Shown in pieces: positions 8,530 to 15,479 of a stretch of 31,360 nucleotides of DNA. This DNA comes from Deltaproteobacteria bacterium (GTDB lineage: Bacteria; Desulfobacterota; Desulfobacteria; Desulfobacterales; B30-G6), in assembly GCA_003647375.1 (NCBI GenBank), contig QMMS01000015.1:1-31360 (forward strand), written 5' to 3'. The notes under the pieces are model-generated. The model had not been told where the DNA came from, ran no database searches, and worked only from the letters and a program-made list of their open reading frames with translations. Position numbers and translations under genes: made by a program. The first letter of the stretch is position 1, and each line of letters begins with the position of its first letter.

Positions 8530-8765
8530 TTGTGCCCTCCTTTTATGAACTGCCTGAGTATAACGGTAATTGCTCTAATTTGTATCACAACCAACAAAAT
8601 AAATTTTTAAATTGAAACATAAATGGTTGCTTATACCACCCATAAAATGTATTGGGTCCTGAAAATCTCTTTTCTATTTTGTGCTTGATTCTATCAGAAT
8701 CTTTTGAAGACATACAACATATCAGACACAACTACCAAATACTATCTTTAGTGATGGGAGGTGTC
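8530..8765. other. Divergent intergenic region between mtbB and the MttB homologue
   Basis: AT-rich 236-bp space carrying the 5' ends of both methyltransferase transcripts. On the minus strand TATACT (8562..8557) is a good -10 candidate for mtbB, but I see no matching -35. No copy of the GTTGCTA-N6-TAGCAAC palindrome and no sigma-54 consensus were found here. Regulation of the two divergent operons is therefore not explained by visible sites. Confidence 0.4.
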
Positions 8766-10256
8766 ATGAAAAGACGTTTCAGAAGCGGAATCAGTTCATC
8801 ATCAGGCCTGGGGCTCAATTCATTTTCACGGGACGAGCTAGATTCGATCCACTATGCAACTCTGCAGATTCTCCAGGACAGTGGCATAAAAGTGATGAGC
8901 GAGAAAGCACTCGAAGTTTTTCATGGTGGCGGCGCCAAGGTGGAGAGGCATGAGGGTTTCGGGATCGTGAGAATACCCTCTTTCCTGGTGGAAGATTCTG
9001 CATACACTGCCCCGCACACCCTGGTATACGATGCCAGGAACCCTGTCGACGATTATATCGTGGAACCCAATCGGGTTGGCTTTACCACCTTCGGCGGGTG
9101 TATCAACATCATAGACCCCCATACCCGTGAGCTCCGGCGAGCAACAAAACAAGATTGCGGCAACCTGATCAGGGTGTGCGATGCCCTGGACGAGATCAGT
9201 GTGGCCGTACGTGCGGTGAACTCGACAGATGTCATGGAACAGGCACAGTCGGTTCACAATCTGGATGCGATAATCAACAACACGGGAAAACATATCTTTA
9301 TAGGCGCCGATTCGGTGAGAAACCTGCAGGTGATGGTCGATCTTGCCTCGGCAAGTGTAGGAGGCCGGGGGGTCTTTGAAAAACGACCCATATTTACAGC
9401 GAGTGTCTGCCCCATCAGCCCGCTCACCCTGGGGGAAAGCACCTGTGATGTGATTATGGAGTGCGCTGCGCAGGGCCTGGGGATCTTGATCCTCCCGATG
9501 GCGCTGTCCGGGGGTACAGCCTCTGCATCGCTGGCCGGTACACTGGTGACTCACAACGCAGAGGTTTTGAGCACCATTGTCCTGGCCCAGTTGATAAAAA
9601 AGGGCATGCCCTGCACCTATGGCAGCACCAGCACCATTCTGGATTTGAGATTCGGCACCTCTGCCATAGGATCTCCGGAGTATGGTATGATCAACGCATC
9701 GCTTGCCAAAATGGCCCAGTACTACCGGCTGCCCGGATGGGTGGGCGGCGGCGCATCGGACAGCAAGGAGCCGGATATCCAATCCGGTTACGAGTTTACC
9801 CTGAGTGCGACCTTGAGCGCACTTTCCGGCGGCAATATCATCTTCGGATCGGGCGTCCTGGAACAGGGACTGACCATGGACTATGCCAAACTAATCATGG
9901 ATGCGGAAATGATGGAGATGATTCATATCGCGCTTGGGGGCGTTGCCGTCAACGATGAGACCCTCTCCATGGACGTCATACACGATGTCGGTCCCGGCGG
10001 TGCCTATATTTCCCACGAGCACAGTCTGCGCAACATGAGAAGCCAATCCCGGGCCAACCTGTTCGACCGACGCTCACGGGATGACTGGATGGATGTGACG
10101 CAAGGTAAAAGTATCCGGGAGCGCGCATATGCAAAGGCCATCGAGATCCTTGAGAATCATGAACCGTATCCCCTACCGGGCAATGCGTCCGAAACCATGA
10201 AAGAGATTGTCGACGCGTACGAGATGGAATTGACAAAAAGAAGAAAGCATCAGTAG
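8766..10256 (+). CDS. MttB-family corrinoid methyltransferase, non-pyrrolysine (betaine-type), second copy
   Basis: 496-aa trimethylamine methyltransferase superfamily protein. The frame is open from 8652, but ATG 8766 is preferred: it has GGGAGG just upstream (8756-8761) and begins MKRRFRSGI, matching the MKRRPKAGI start of the pyrrolysine-containing paralogue. At the amber-equivalent position it has GCA (Ala330, 9753-9755) in GGG-A-SDSK. By analogy with MtgB, MtpB and MtcB-type enzymes it should demethylate a quaternary amine rather than trimethylamine, methylating a corrinoid protein that is not encoded here. It shares a strand with mttB and the UroD-fold gene, but 358 bases of repeat and hairpin DNA separate it from mttB. 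Ends in TAG, followed five bases later by a GC-rich hairpin. Substrate unknown. Confidence 0.85.
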   Translation: MKRRFRSGISSSSGLGLNSFSRDELDSIHYATLQILQDSGIKVMSEKALEVFHGGGAKVERHEGFGIVRIPSFLVEDSAYTAPHTLVYDARNPVDDYIVEPNRVGFTTFGGCINIIDPHTRELRRATKQDCGNLIRVCDALDEISVAVRAVNSTDVMEQAQSVHNLDAIINNTGKHIFIGADSVRNLQVMVDLASASVGGRGVFEKRPIFTASVCPISPLTLGESTCDVIMECAAQGLGILILPMALSGGTASASLAGTLVTHNAEVLSTIVLAQLIKKGMPCTYGSTSTILDLRFGTSAIGSPEYGMINASLAKMAQYYRLPGWVGGGASDSKEPDIQSGYEFTLSATLSALSGGNIIFGSGVLEQGLTMDYAKLIMDAEMMEMIHIALGGVAVNDETLSMDVIHDVGPGGAYISHEHSLRNMRSQSRANLFDRRSRDDWMDVTQGKSIRERAYAKAIEILENHEPYPLPGNASETMKEIVDAYEMELTKRRKHQ

Positions 10257-10260
10257 ATAC

Positions 10261-10279
10261 CCGGGTCCAAAGGGCCCGG
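10261..10279 (+). promoter_or_regulatory. GC-rich hairpin directly after the MttB homologue
   Basis: CCGGGTCC-AAA-GGGCCCGG (10261-10268 / 10272-10279) forms a fully paired 8-bp stem with one G-U pair. It lies five bases past the stop codon. No U-run follows, so it looks like a 3'-end stabiliser or processing site more than a terminator. A similar hairpin with the same CC-AAA-GG core precedes mttB at 10566-10586. Confidence 0.55.
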
Positions 10280-10321
10280 CACTGATTCAACCCTATAAGA
10301 GTTAACGTTATGCACTTTCAG

Positions 10322-10535
10322 CGTGTGAAAATTCTAAATACAAATATCGAAATACGAAACAAATCCAAATATCAAATGCTCAAATGATATAAACATAGCT
10401 TGAACTTCTATCTCCAAGGTATTATTTTGATCATTCGAATTTGGATCATTCTGTATTGCCCTTCGACGTTGCTCAGGGCGGTGAGCCTGTCGAACCGTTT
10501 AGGATTTCGAATTTCTTGCTTCGGATTTAAGTAAC
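10322..10535. repeat. Composite intergenic palindromic repeat
   Basis: AT-rich words related to ATCGAAATACGAAACAAATC (10343-10362) recur in inverted order on the far side (TCATTCGAATTTGG, then GGATTTCGAATTTC). They form an imperfect inverted repeat of about 200 bp. A second element is nested in it at 10458-10496. No coding potential seen. It separates two methyltransferase genes. Confidence 0.6.
10458..10496. repeat. Nested palindrome TTCGAC...GTCGAA
   Basis: A two-tier stem: TTCGAC (10462-10467) with GTCGAA (10489-10494) outside, and GCTCA (10471-10475) with TGAGC (10482-10486) inside, around a GGGCGG loop. Its GC content contrasts with the AT-rich repeat around it, so it looks inserted. 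From memory it resembles a palindrome dispersed in many bacterial genomes; that resemblance is not checked. Confidence 0.6.
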
Positions 10536-10565
10536 TACCAACATCGGCATAGCCAAATATCTCTG

Positions 10566-10586
10566 ACCTGGCCCAAAGGACCAGGT
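10566..10586 (+). promoter_or_regulatory. Leader hairpin upstream of mttB, attenuator-like
   Basis: ACCTGG (10566-10571) pairs with CCAGGT (10581-10586). Inside, CC-AAA-GG closes the loop past one C/A mismatch, and TTTTAAAT partly overlaps and follows the stem. It lies 28 bases upstream of the mttB start. The stem-plus-U-tract form fits an intrinsic terminator or attenuator in the leader. Confidence 0.5.
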
Positions 10587-10614
10587 TTTAAATGACGGAA
10601 TTAAGGAGGGCCCT

Positions 10615-12084
10615 ATGAAACGCAGACCAAAAGCCGGTATCAATCGCAACAGCGGGTTCAGTCTCAATCTCATGACCGATGACGAGCTTCACGAGATTCA
10701 TCTGGCGACACTGGAAATATTAAATACGACCGGTGTATTCGTGGAGAATGAAAAAGCCCTTGAAATATTCCATGGGGCGGGCTGTACGGTGGATGCCAAA
10801 AGCAAAACCGTGAAAATTCCTCATTTTGTCGTGGAGGATGCTATCCGGTCTGCACCGGCCACATTTATTGCCTATGGACGGACTCCCGACAGCGACGTCG
10901 TGCTGGAGGACAACCGGGTGACGTTCACCAATTTCGGTGAAGGGATCATGTTTGTCGACCCCTATACAGGAGAACATCGGGACACCACCAAGGCAGACAT
11001 CGAAAAGGCATCACGCCTCATCGATTATCTGGAAAATGTGGAAACCTATGAACGCGCCATGTGTTCACACGATAAACCGCCGGAGGTACAAGCGATCCAC
11101 AATGCAGAAGCCTCCCTGACCAATACCACCAAACATCACTGGCTGGGCCCGGTCAACAAGTTTCAGCTGGAGAAAATTGTTGACATATGCGTGGCAATTA
11201 CCGGCAGCAAAGAGAAACTGAGAGAGCGGCCGCTGCTATCGTTTTCCACATGCCCCATCAGCCCGCTGAAGCTGACGGATCACCACTGTGAGATCATCAT
11301 GGGCGCGGCAAAGCATGGTCTGGGTATGAACGTGATCGGCATGGCCATGTCCGGGGGGTCGGGACCGGTCCACCTTGCAGGAACCCTGGTTGTGCAGAAC
11401 TGCGAGGTGCTTTCCAGCCTGGTGCTGAACCAGCTGTGCCAAAAGGGTTCTCCCTTTATGTATGGCAGTTCCACCTGCCCGCTGGACCTGCGTCGTGCAA
11501 CGGCTACCGTTGGATCGCCGGAAACCGGCATGATCAGCGCCGCGGTCGCCAGGCTGGCGCGCTATTACAGCTTGCCGTGTTTTGTGGCCGGTGGGTAGGG
11601 CGACAGCAAGGTGGTGGATGCCCAGTCGGGACACGAAAAGACCATTACAGGCATTTTACCGGCGCTGGCAGGAGCCAACGTCATATACGGCCTGGGAATG
11701 CTCGAAATGGGAATCACCTTTGATTTAGCACAACTGGTCATCGACAATGAAATTGCAGAGATGATTAAATACACCCTAAAAGGAATACCCGTCAACGACA
11801 AGACCCTGGCGGTGGACATCATCAAGGAAATGGGCATTGGAAAAGACTATTTATCCCACGAATCAACGTATAAGCATATGGCATCCCAGTCCCGGGCCGA
11901 TCTGATGGACCGGCGCATGCGTGAAGACTGGGAGGCGGACGGCAGCACAGACCTCTACCAGCGTGCGCACGATAAGATGATCGATATCCTGGAAACGTAT
12001 GAGCCACCGCCGCTCTCTGACAGCGTGCGCCAGGATATTCGAGAGATTGTACACGAAGCCGAAAAAGAGCAGGGGGTGGCTTAG
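10615..12084 (+). CDS. mttB: Trimethylamine methyltransferase MttB with in-frame amber (pyrrolysine) codon
   Basis: 489-residue gene with one in-frame TAG at 11596-11598 (residue 328). Homology to MttB continues on both sides in the same frame, and the context FVAGG-UAG-GDSK is the pyrrolysine site (residue 334 of 495 in Methanosarcina barkeri). The enzyme transfers a methyl group from trimethylamine to the corrinoid protein MttC, giving dimethylamine, which mtbB can use next. Start ATG 10615 follows AAGGAGGG with four-base spacing. The two non-pyrrolysine paralogues in the window have Val329 and Ala330 at this point, which confirms the alignment. Its terminal stop is also TAG (12082-12084), with TAA six codons further on. 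Downstream is a UroD/MtaA-fold gene. Decoding requires tRNA-Pyl and PylS, not encoded in the window. Confidence 0.96.
11596..11598 (+). other. Pyrrolysine (UAG) codon of mttB
   Basis: TAG at codon 328 between GGG and GGC, at the family pyrrolysine position between VAGG and GDSK. Reading frame and similarity are unbroken across it. An automatic annotation would split this gene into 10615-11598 and 11611-12084. Confidence 0.95.
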
Positions 12085-12149
12085 GGATCGCGCAAACAAT
12101 AACTTCACATTTTGGCATCTCAGCTTCAGCCCATCTTTGCGCGAACCCT
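12083..12149 (+). promoter_or_regulatory. Large stem-loop beginning inside the mttB stop codon
   Basis: AGGGATCGCGCAAA (12083-12096) pairs with TTTGCGCGAACCCT (12136-12149) with a single mismatch, enclosing a 39-base loop. The first two bases of the stem are the last two of the terminal TAG. It may act as a 3'-end or intercistronic processing structure between mttB and the UroD-fold gene. No U-run follows. Confidence 0.5.
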
Positions 12150-12193
12150 TAGCCCGGAAATTTCACGAATCTAAGTAATGAGAGTGAATTCTA

Positions 12194-13264
12194 ATGAGTG
12201 CATCTATTTTTCAGGAAGGATCACGGCGCTACAGTGCAGCCATGAGGGGAATTCCCGACAGGGTACCGGTTTATGCTCAAATACACGAGTTCGCATTGAA
12301 TGAACTGAACGTCTCACCGAAGAAATTTTATGCGACACCCGAACTTTTTATAAAAGGATCCCTGGACACCATGGAGGCATATGGCATCGATGTGGCCGTA
12401 CTAGATTATGATGTGTACAATATTGAAGCCGAGGCGCTGGGGCAGGCGATTATATACTCGGACATGGGCATGCCTGATGTTGATCGCACAAAACCCTTGA
12501 TCCGGGATAAAAGCGATTTAAAAAAAATACGTACACCGGATTTCGAAAAAGATGGCAGATTCCCTATAGTGCTCGAGATGAATCGACTGTTCCAGGAAAT
12601 GACTGGATGTGTGGAAGGATCACCTAGCTTCTGTGCGCCCTTCAGCCTTGCGGCAAATATCAGGGGCATTGAACAACTGTTGATGGACATGTATGTAGAT
12701 CCCGAATTCGCAAAGGAGCTTTTTGATCGTTTAACTGAGGATGTCCTGGTGCCCTGGATATTGCAGTTAAAAAAAACATGGCCGGAGGCTACAGGAATTT
12801 GTGGCAACGACGCATTTGCATCCATACCCATCGTGAACCTCGAAATTATAGAGCATTGGATTCTTCCCTATGTCAAACAGCTTCAAGAGCAATGCGGCCC
12901 CGGGGTATATGTGCCCAACTGGGTGGGTGAGTCGTTCTTGAAGAACCCGGTAGAGCTGCTCGATTTAAAGTTGAACGCATGCCCTGGATTTGTGGAAGGG
13001 CAGGATCCGGATGTGGAACTGCTGGGACCCTCATTTTATAAAACGTATGCAAATAAGCGCGGTGTGCCTCTGGTCCTGGGTGTGGGTGCAGCATTCCTGG
13101 CTCAAGGAAAACCTGGAGACATCAGGGACCGGGTGCGGCAGTATATCGAAGTTGGCGGTAAGGGCGGAAGACTGGCTCTCTACCTGTGCAATCTGGGTGC
13201 CACAACACCGCCGGAAAATGTCAGGGCGGTTGTGCAGGCCATTCAAGAGTATGGTGTATACTGA
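12194..13264 (+). CDS. UroD/MtaA-fold protein, probable methyltransferase-related
   Basis: 356-aa protein of the uroporphyrinogen decarboxylase fold, the fold of methylcobamide:coenzyme M methyltransferases (MtaA, MtbA) and of several corrinoid-dependent demethylases. Family sequence is clear near the C-terminus (LYLCNLGATTPPENVRAVVQ). Classical MtaA/MtbA proteins bind zinc with an HxC pair and a later Cys; here the matching segment reads PNWVGE (Asn242, Val244), while the later Cys332 remains. The usual thiol-activating zinc site therefore appears incomplete and coenzyme M is an unlikely acceptor. Location 109 bases after mttB suggests a role in moving or removing the methyl group, perhaps toward tetrahydrofolate, but this is inference. 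True haem-pathway HemE is unlikely given the neighbourhood. The ribosome site is weak (GAG near 12181). Ends in TGA. Confidence 0.75.
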   Translation: MSASIFQEGSRRYSAAMRGIPDRVPVYAQIHEFALNELNVSPKKFYATPELFIKGSLDTMEAYGIDVAVLDYDVYNIEAEALGQAIIYSDMGMPDVDRTKPLIRDKSDLKKIRTPDFEKDGRFPIVLEMNRLFQEMTGCVEGSPSFCAPFSLAANIRGIEQLLMDMYVDPEFAKELFDRLTEDVLVPWILQLKKTWPEATGICGNDAFASIPIVNLEIIEHWILPYVKQLQEQCGPGVYVPNWVGESFLKNPVELLDLKLNACPGFVEGQDPDVELLGPSFYKTYANKRGVPLVLGVGAAFLAQGKPGDIRDRVRQYIEVGGKGGRLALYLCNLGATTPPENVRAVVQAIQEYGVY

Positions 13265-13325
13265 GTCTCCACCCGTGGAACGGGAGGTCTCAAGACGTCC
13301 CCTTGAAGGCGTTGTCAAAAATGGA

Positions 13326-13949
13326 CTAGAGCCCCACAAACGGATTGGTGCGCTTTTCCCGGCCGATGGTCGTGAGTCCCATGTGCCCCGGGTAAACCGT
13401 GACATCATCATCGAGCGTAAACAGCTTCTTCTGAATACTCGCCTTTAGCACATCGAAATCACCCCCTGGAAAATCTGTTCTTCCAATGGATCCCGCAAAA
13501 AGCGTGTCCCCGACAAAGACGGCACCGTCTGAATGGAGGGAAATACCGCCGGGGGTGTGCCCGGGGGTATGAATCACCGTTAAAGTGATATTGCCCACCT
13601 GTACCACATCACCATCGGCAATTGTGCGGTCCGGGGGTGGTGAATCATCGGAAGACATCCCCCACGCTGCAGCCGTTGCCGACAGTTGAGACAGCATGGG
13701 AGCATCGAGTGAATGAATCAACAGTTCAGCCCCGGTCACCTCTTTCATGCGCTGGTTGGCACTCACATGATCAAAATGACCATGGGTATTGATAATGGTT
13801 TTTACGGTCAGCCCGGACTCCGCCAAAACCATTAAAATCCTGTCGGCTTCATCTCCGGGATCGATTACCGCGGCTGCCTTGGTTTCTTCGCAGCCCACGA
13901 TATAACAGTTTGCCATTATTGGCCCGACAGTCAGGTCCTTGATGATCAA
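13326..13949 (-). CDS. MBL-fold metallo-hydrolase (glyoxalase II-like)
   Basis: 207-aa metallo-beta-lactamase-fold hydrolase. The metal-binding motif THGHFDH is at residues 55-61, the second histidine region HTPGHTPGG near residue 130, and a final GHMGLTTIG near 190. Relatives hydrolyse thioesters (glyoxalase II) or related small substrates in the cytoplasm; the substrate is not predictable. The start codon is TTG at 13949, supported by AGGAGG five bases upstream; no ATG is available nearby in frame. Last gene of the leftward housekeeping run, downstream of nusB but separated by about 170 bases of repeat DNA, so it may have its own promoter. Ends in TAG. Confidence 0.85.
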   Translation of the reverse strand: MIIKDLTVGPIMANCYIVGCEETKAAAVIDPGDEADRILMVLAESGLTVKTIINTHGHFDHVSANQRMKEVTGAELLIHSLDAPMLSQLSATAAAWGMSSDDSPPPDRTIADGDVVQVGNITLTVIHTPGHTPGGISLHSDGAVFVGDTLFAGSIGRTDFPGGDFDVLKASIQKKLFTLDDDVTVYPGHMGLTTIGREKRTNPFVGL

Positions 13950-13995
13950 TGCAACCTCCTATTTTCACATCTTTATTTTTCTATTAAAAATACGG

Positions 13996-14105
13996 CTGGA
14001 AGAATGGAATACTGGAACATTGGAATATGGGTCCTCGACACACAGTCATTGATACCGTTTCCACAAACCCATTATTCCATCCTTCCATTATTTCTCTATT
14101 CCAAC
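13996..14105. repeat. Inverted repeat built from GGAAT words
   Basis: Left arm 13996-14031 contains repeated GGAATACTGGAACATTGG-type words. Right arm 14068-14105 is an imperfect inverse; the best match is TGGAATATGGG at 14021-14031 against TGGAATAATGGG on the minus strand at 14079-14068. It lies between nusB and the MBL-fold gene and carries no convincing ORF. Confidence 0.55.
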
Positions 14106-14120
14106 TGTGAGCAAAGCGAA

Positions 14121-14807
14121 CTACTGTCTTTGCTTCGCCTGTTCGATCAGATCCAGAATGCTCGCGATCTTGTCCGGTGGCTTGGCCTCTAAAATTGATT
14201 TGAATGCCGCTTCGGGCAGGGTGTTTTCCAAGTAGGTCCGAATATCGAATGTCTCCCACCAGCAATCCATGATCTTGAAACACGGCATACCACCTTCTCC
14301 GATGGTCCGGCAGTATTTGAAGGGAACCGGTCCGCCAAGCCGCGGGCATCGCCGTTCCAGTGAATCTTTATCATCACCCGTTTTCATTTTCAGGTCACCT
14401 TTTTCAATGGAGATTCGAAGAGAATCCAGGATACCGTTGATGAACGGTCCGGATTCGTGGGTACCATACTTTTTTCCGATATCGATGGCCTCATTAATGG
14501 AGACCTTGATGGGGATATCCTCACAGTACAGCATTTCAAACACCGCTATCCGCAGTATATTTCTGTCGACATGCGGCATGCGATGAAGTTTCCAGTTGCT
14601 GGAAAAACGCTCTATGATCGAGTCGATATCGGGTTTCGATTGTCTCACTCCCTCAACCAGCTTTCGGAAAAAAGGAATGGCTTGTTTGGAGGGCGAAAAG
14701 TTATCGTAAAAAATATCCAGGCTTTCCACGGATTCATCCCGAATCATATCCAGGTAAAAGAGAGCCTGCATAGCATGCTCTCTTGATTTTCGCCGATTCC
14801 CCTTCAT
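14121..14807 (-). CDS. nusB: Transcription antitermination factor NusB with Cys-rich C-terminal extension
   Basis: Residues 1-137 are a normal NusB helical domain (RRKSREHAMQALFYLD at the start; HVDRNILRIAVFEMLY and INEAIDIGKKYG in the core), which binds boxA RNA with NusE/S10 in rRNA antitermination. Unusually, the protein continues to 228 aa. The extension (about 145-228) contains four cysteines, C154, C166, C176 and C182, in CPRLGGPVPFKYC and PCFKIMDCWW, followed by a helical tail. The cysteines look like a small metal site, and the first motif is one I associate with short unannotated proteins of related bacteria. The start lies five bases past ribH, so translation is probably coupled. 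nusB after ribH is a common arrangement. Ends in TAG. Confidence 0.92.
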   Translation of the reverse strand: MKGNRRKSREHAMQALFYLDMIRDESVESLDIFYDNFSPSKQAIPFFRKLVEGVRQSKPDIDSIIERFSSNWKLHRMPHVDRNILRIAVFEMLYCEDIPIKVSINEAIDIGKKYGTHESGPFINGILDSLRISIEKGDLKMKTGDDKDSLERRCPRLGGPVPFKYCRTIGEGGMPCFKIMDCWWETFDIRTYLENTLPEAAFKSILEAKPPDKIASILDLIEQAKQRQ

Positions 14808-14812
14808 AATAC

Positions 14813-15280
14813 TTAACCGACGGCCTCTATAAGATTGGCCATCTCCACGGCCGCCATGGCCGCGTTGAAACCCTTGTTGCCGGCTTTTGCACCCGCACGC
14901 TCAATGGCCTGCTCAAGGGTATCGGTTGTAATGATACCGAATATTACCGGAATTTCCGATTCTATACTGACGACGGCGATGCCCTTGGAGACCTCCGCGC
15001 TTACATAATCAAAATGGGGTGTCGATCCCCTGATAACCGCGCCCAGGCAGATAACCGCATCATATTTCTTTTTCTGCGCCATCTTTTTAGCGATCAAAGG
15101 AATCTCAAATGCGCCCGGCACCTTTACGATATCGATATCGTCATCATTGGTGCCACATCTCACCAGCGCATCCACGGCACCACCGACGAGTCGCTCTGTG
15201 ATGAAGTCGTTGAAGCGACTCACCACAACAGCAAACTTTTTCCCCTCTGCAATTAGATTGGCTTCAACAATTTTTGGCAT
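14813..15280 (-). CDS. ribH: 6,7-dimethyl-8-ribityllumazine synthase
   Basis: 155-aa lumazine synthase that condenses 5-amino-6-ribitylaminouracil with 3,4-dihydroxybutanone phosphate, the penultimate step of riboflavin synthesis. Family landmarks are VSRFNDFI (about 20-27), VPGAFEIP (53-60), the [11 protein letters not shown] phosphate/active-site segment (about 81-91, with the catalytic His), and [11 protein letters not shown]. Length is standard. GGAGAAGG lies just upstream of the ATG. Followed by nusB after five bases and preceded by ribBA with a 199-base gap holding a large palindrome. Ends in TAA. Confidence 0.96.
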   Translation of the reverse strand: MPKIVEANLIAEGKKFAVVVSRFNDFITERLVGGAVDALVRCGTNDDDIDIVKVPGAFEIPLIAKKMAQKKKYDAVICLGAVIRGSTPHFDYVSAEVSKGIAVVSIESEIPVIFGIITTDTLEQAIERAGAKAGNKGFNAAMAAVEMANLIEAVG

Positions 15281-15331
15281 CCTTCTCCTCCAGGTTGATA
15301 GTTTCTTGTCTTCAACAAAAAAATAAAAACT

Positions 15332-15411
15332 ATCACGAAAACACGAAATTTAAAAAGCACGAAATTTTCTATGGTCTTTTTCGTGTTTTTGCTTTTTCGT
15401 GTTTTCGTGAT
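15332..15411. repeat. Long hairpin between ribBA and ribH
   Basis: Perfect 17-bp arms ATCACGAAAACACGAAA (15332-15348) and its inverse (15395-15411). Further imperfect pairing of CACGAAA words inside gives an 80-base structure. It lies in the ribBA-ribH intercistronic space and should form in the RNA. Built from a CACGAAA word, it belongs to the wordy intergenic repeats seen elsewhere in the window. Confidence 0.7.
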
Positions 15412-15479
15412 GAAAGCGATTTCTTTTCCACGGCAACCCAAGTTTCTCGCTTGATCCGACAGGCTTGTCCGGGTTGAGT

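Noticed and set aside
8838..9782. 314-aa minus-strand open frame opposite the second MttB homologue
   Set aside because: It is antisense to a clear conserved gene, has no ribosome site, and its sequence has no recognisable family features.
11596..11660. PYLIS-type RNA structure downstream of the mttB amber codon
   Set aside because: I could not find a convincing stable stem-loop by eye, and such an element is not known to be required for mttB decoding.
10615..12084. mttB as a pseudogene broken by a nonsense mutation
   Set aside because: The stop is TAG, lies exactly at the family pyrrolysine site, and the rest of the frame is intact; mtbB shows the same pattern at its own site.
13326..14807. 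nusB-MBL readthrough fusion
   Set aside because: The starts are in frame, but a TAA occurs eleven codons after the nusB TAG.
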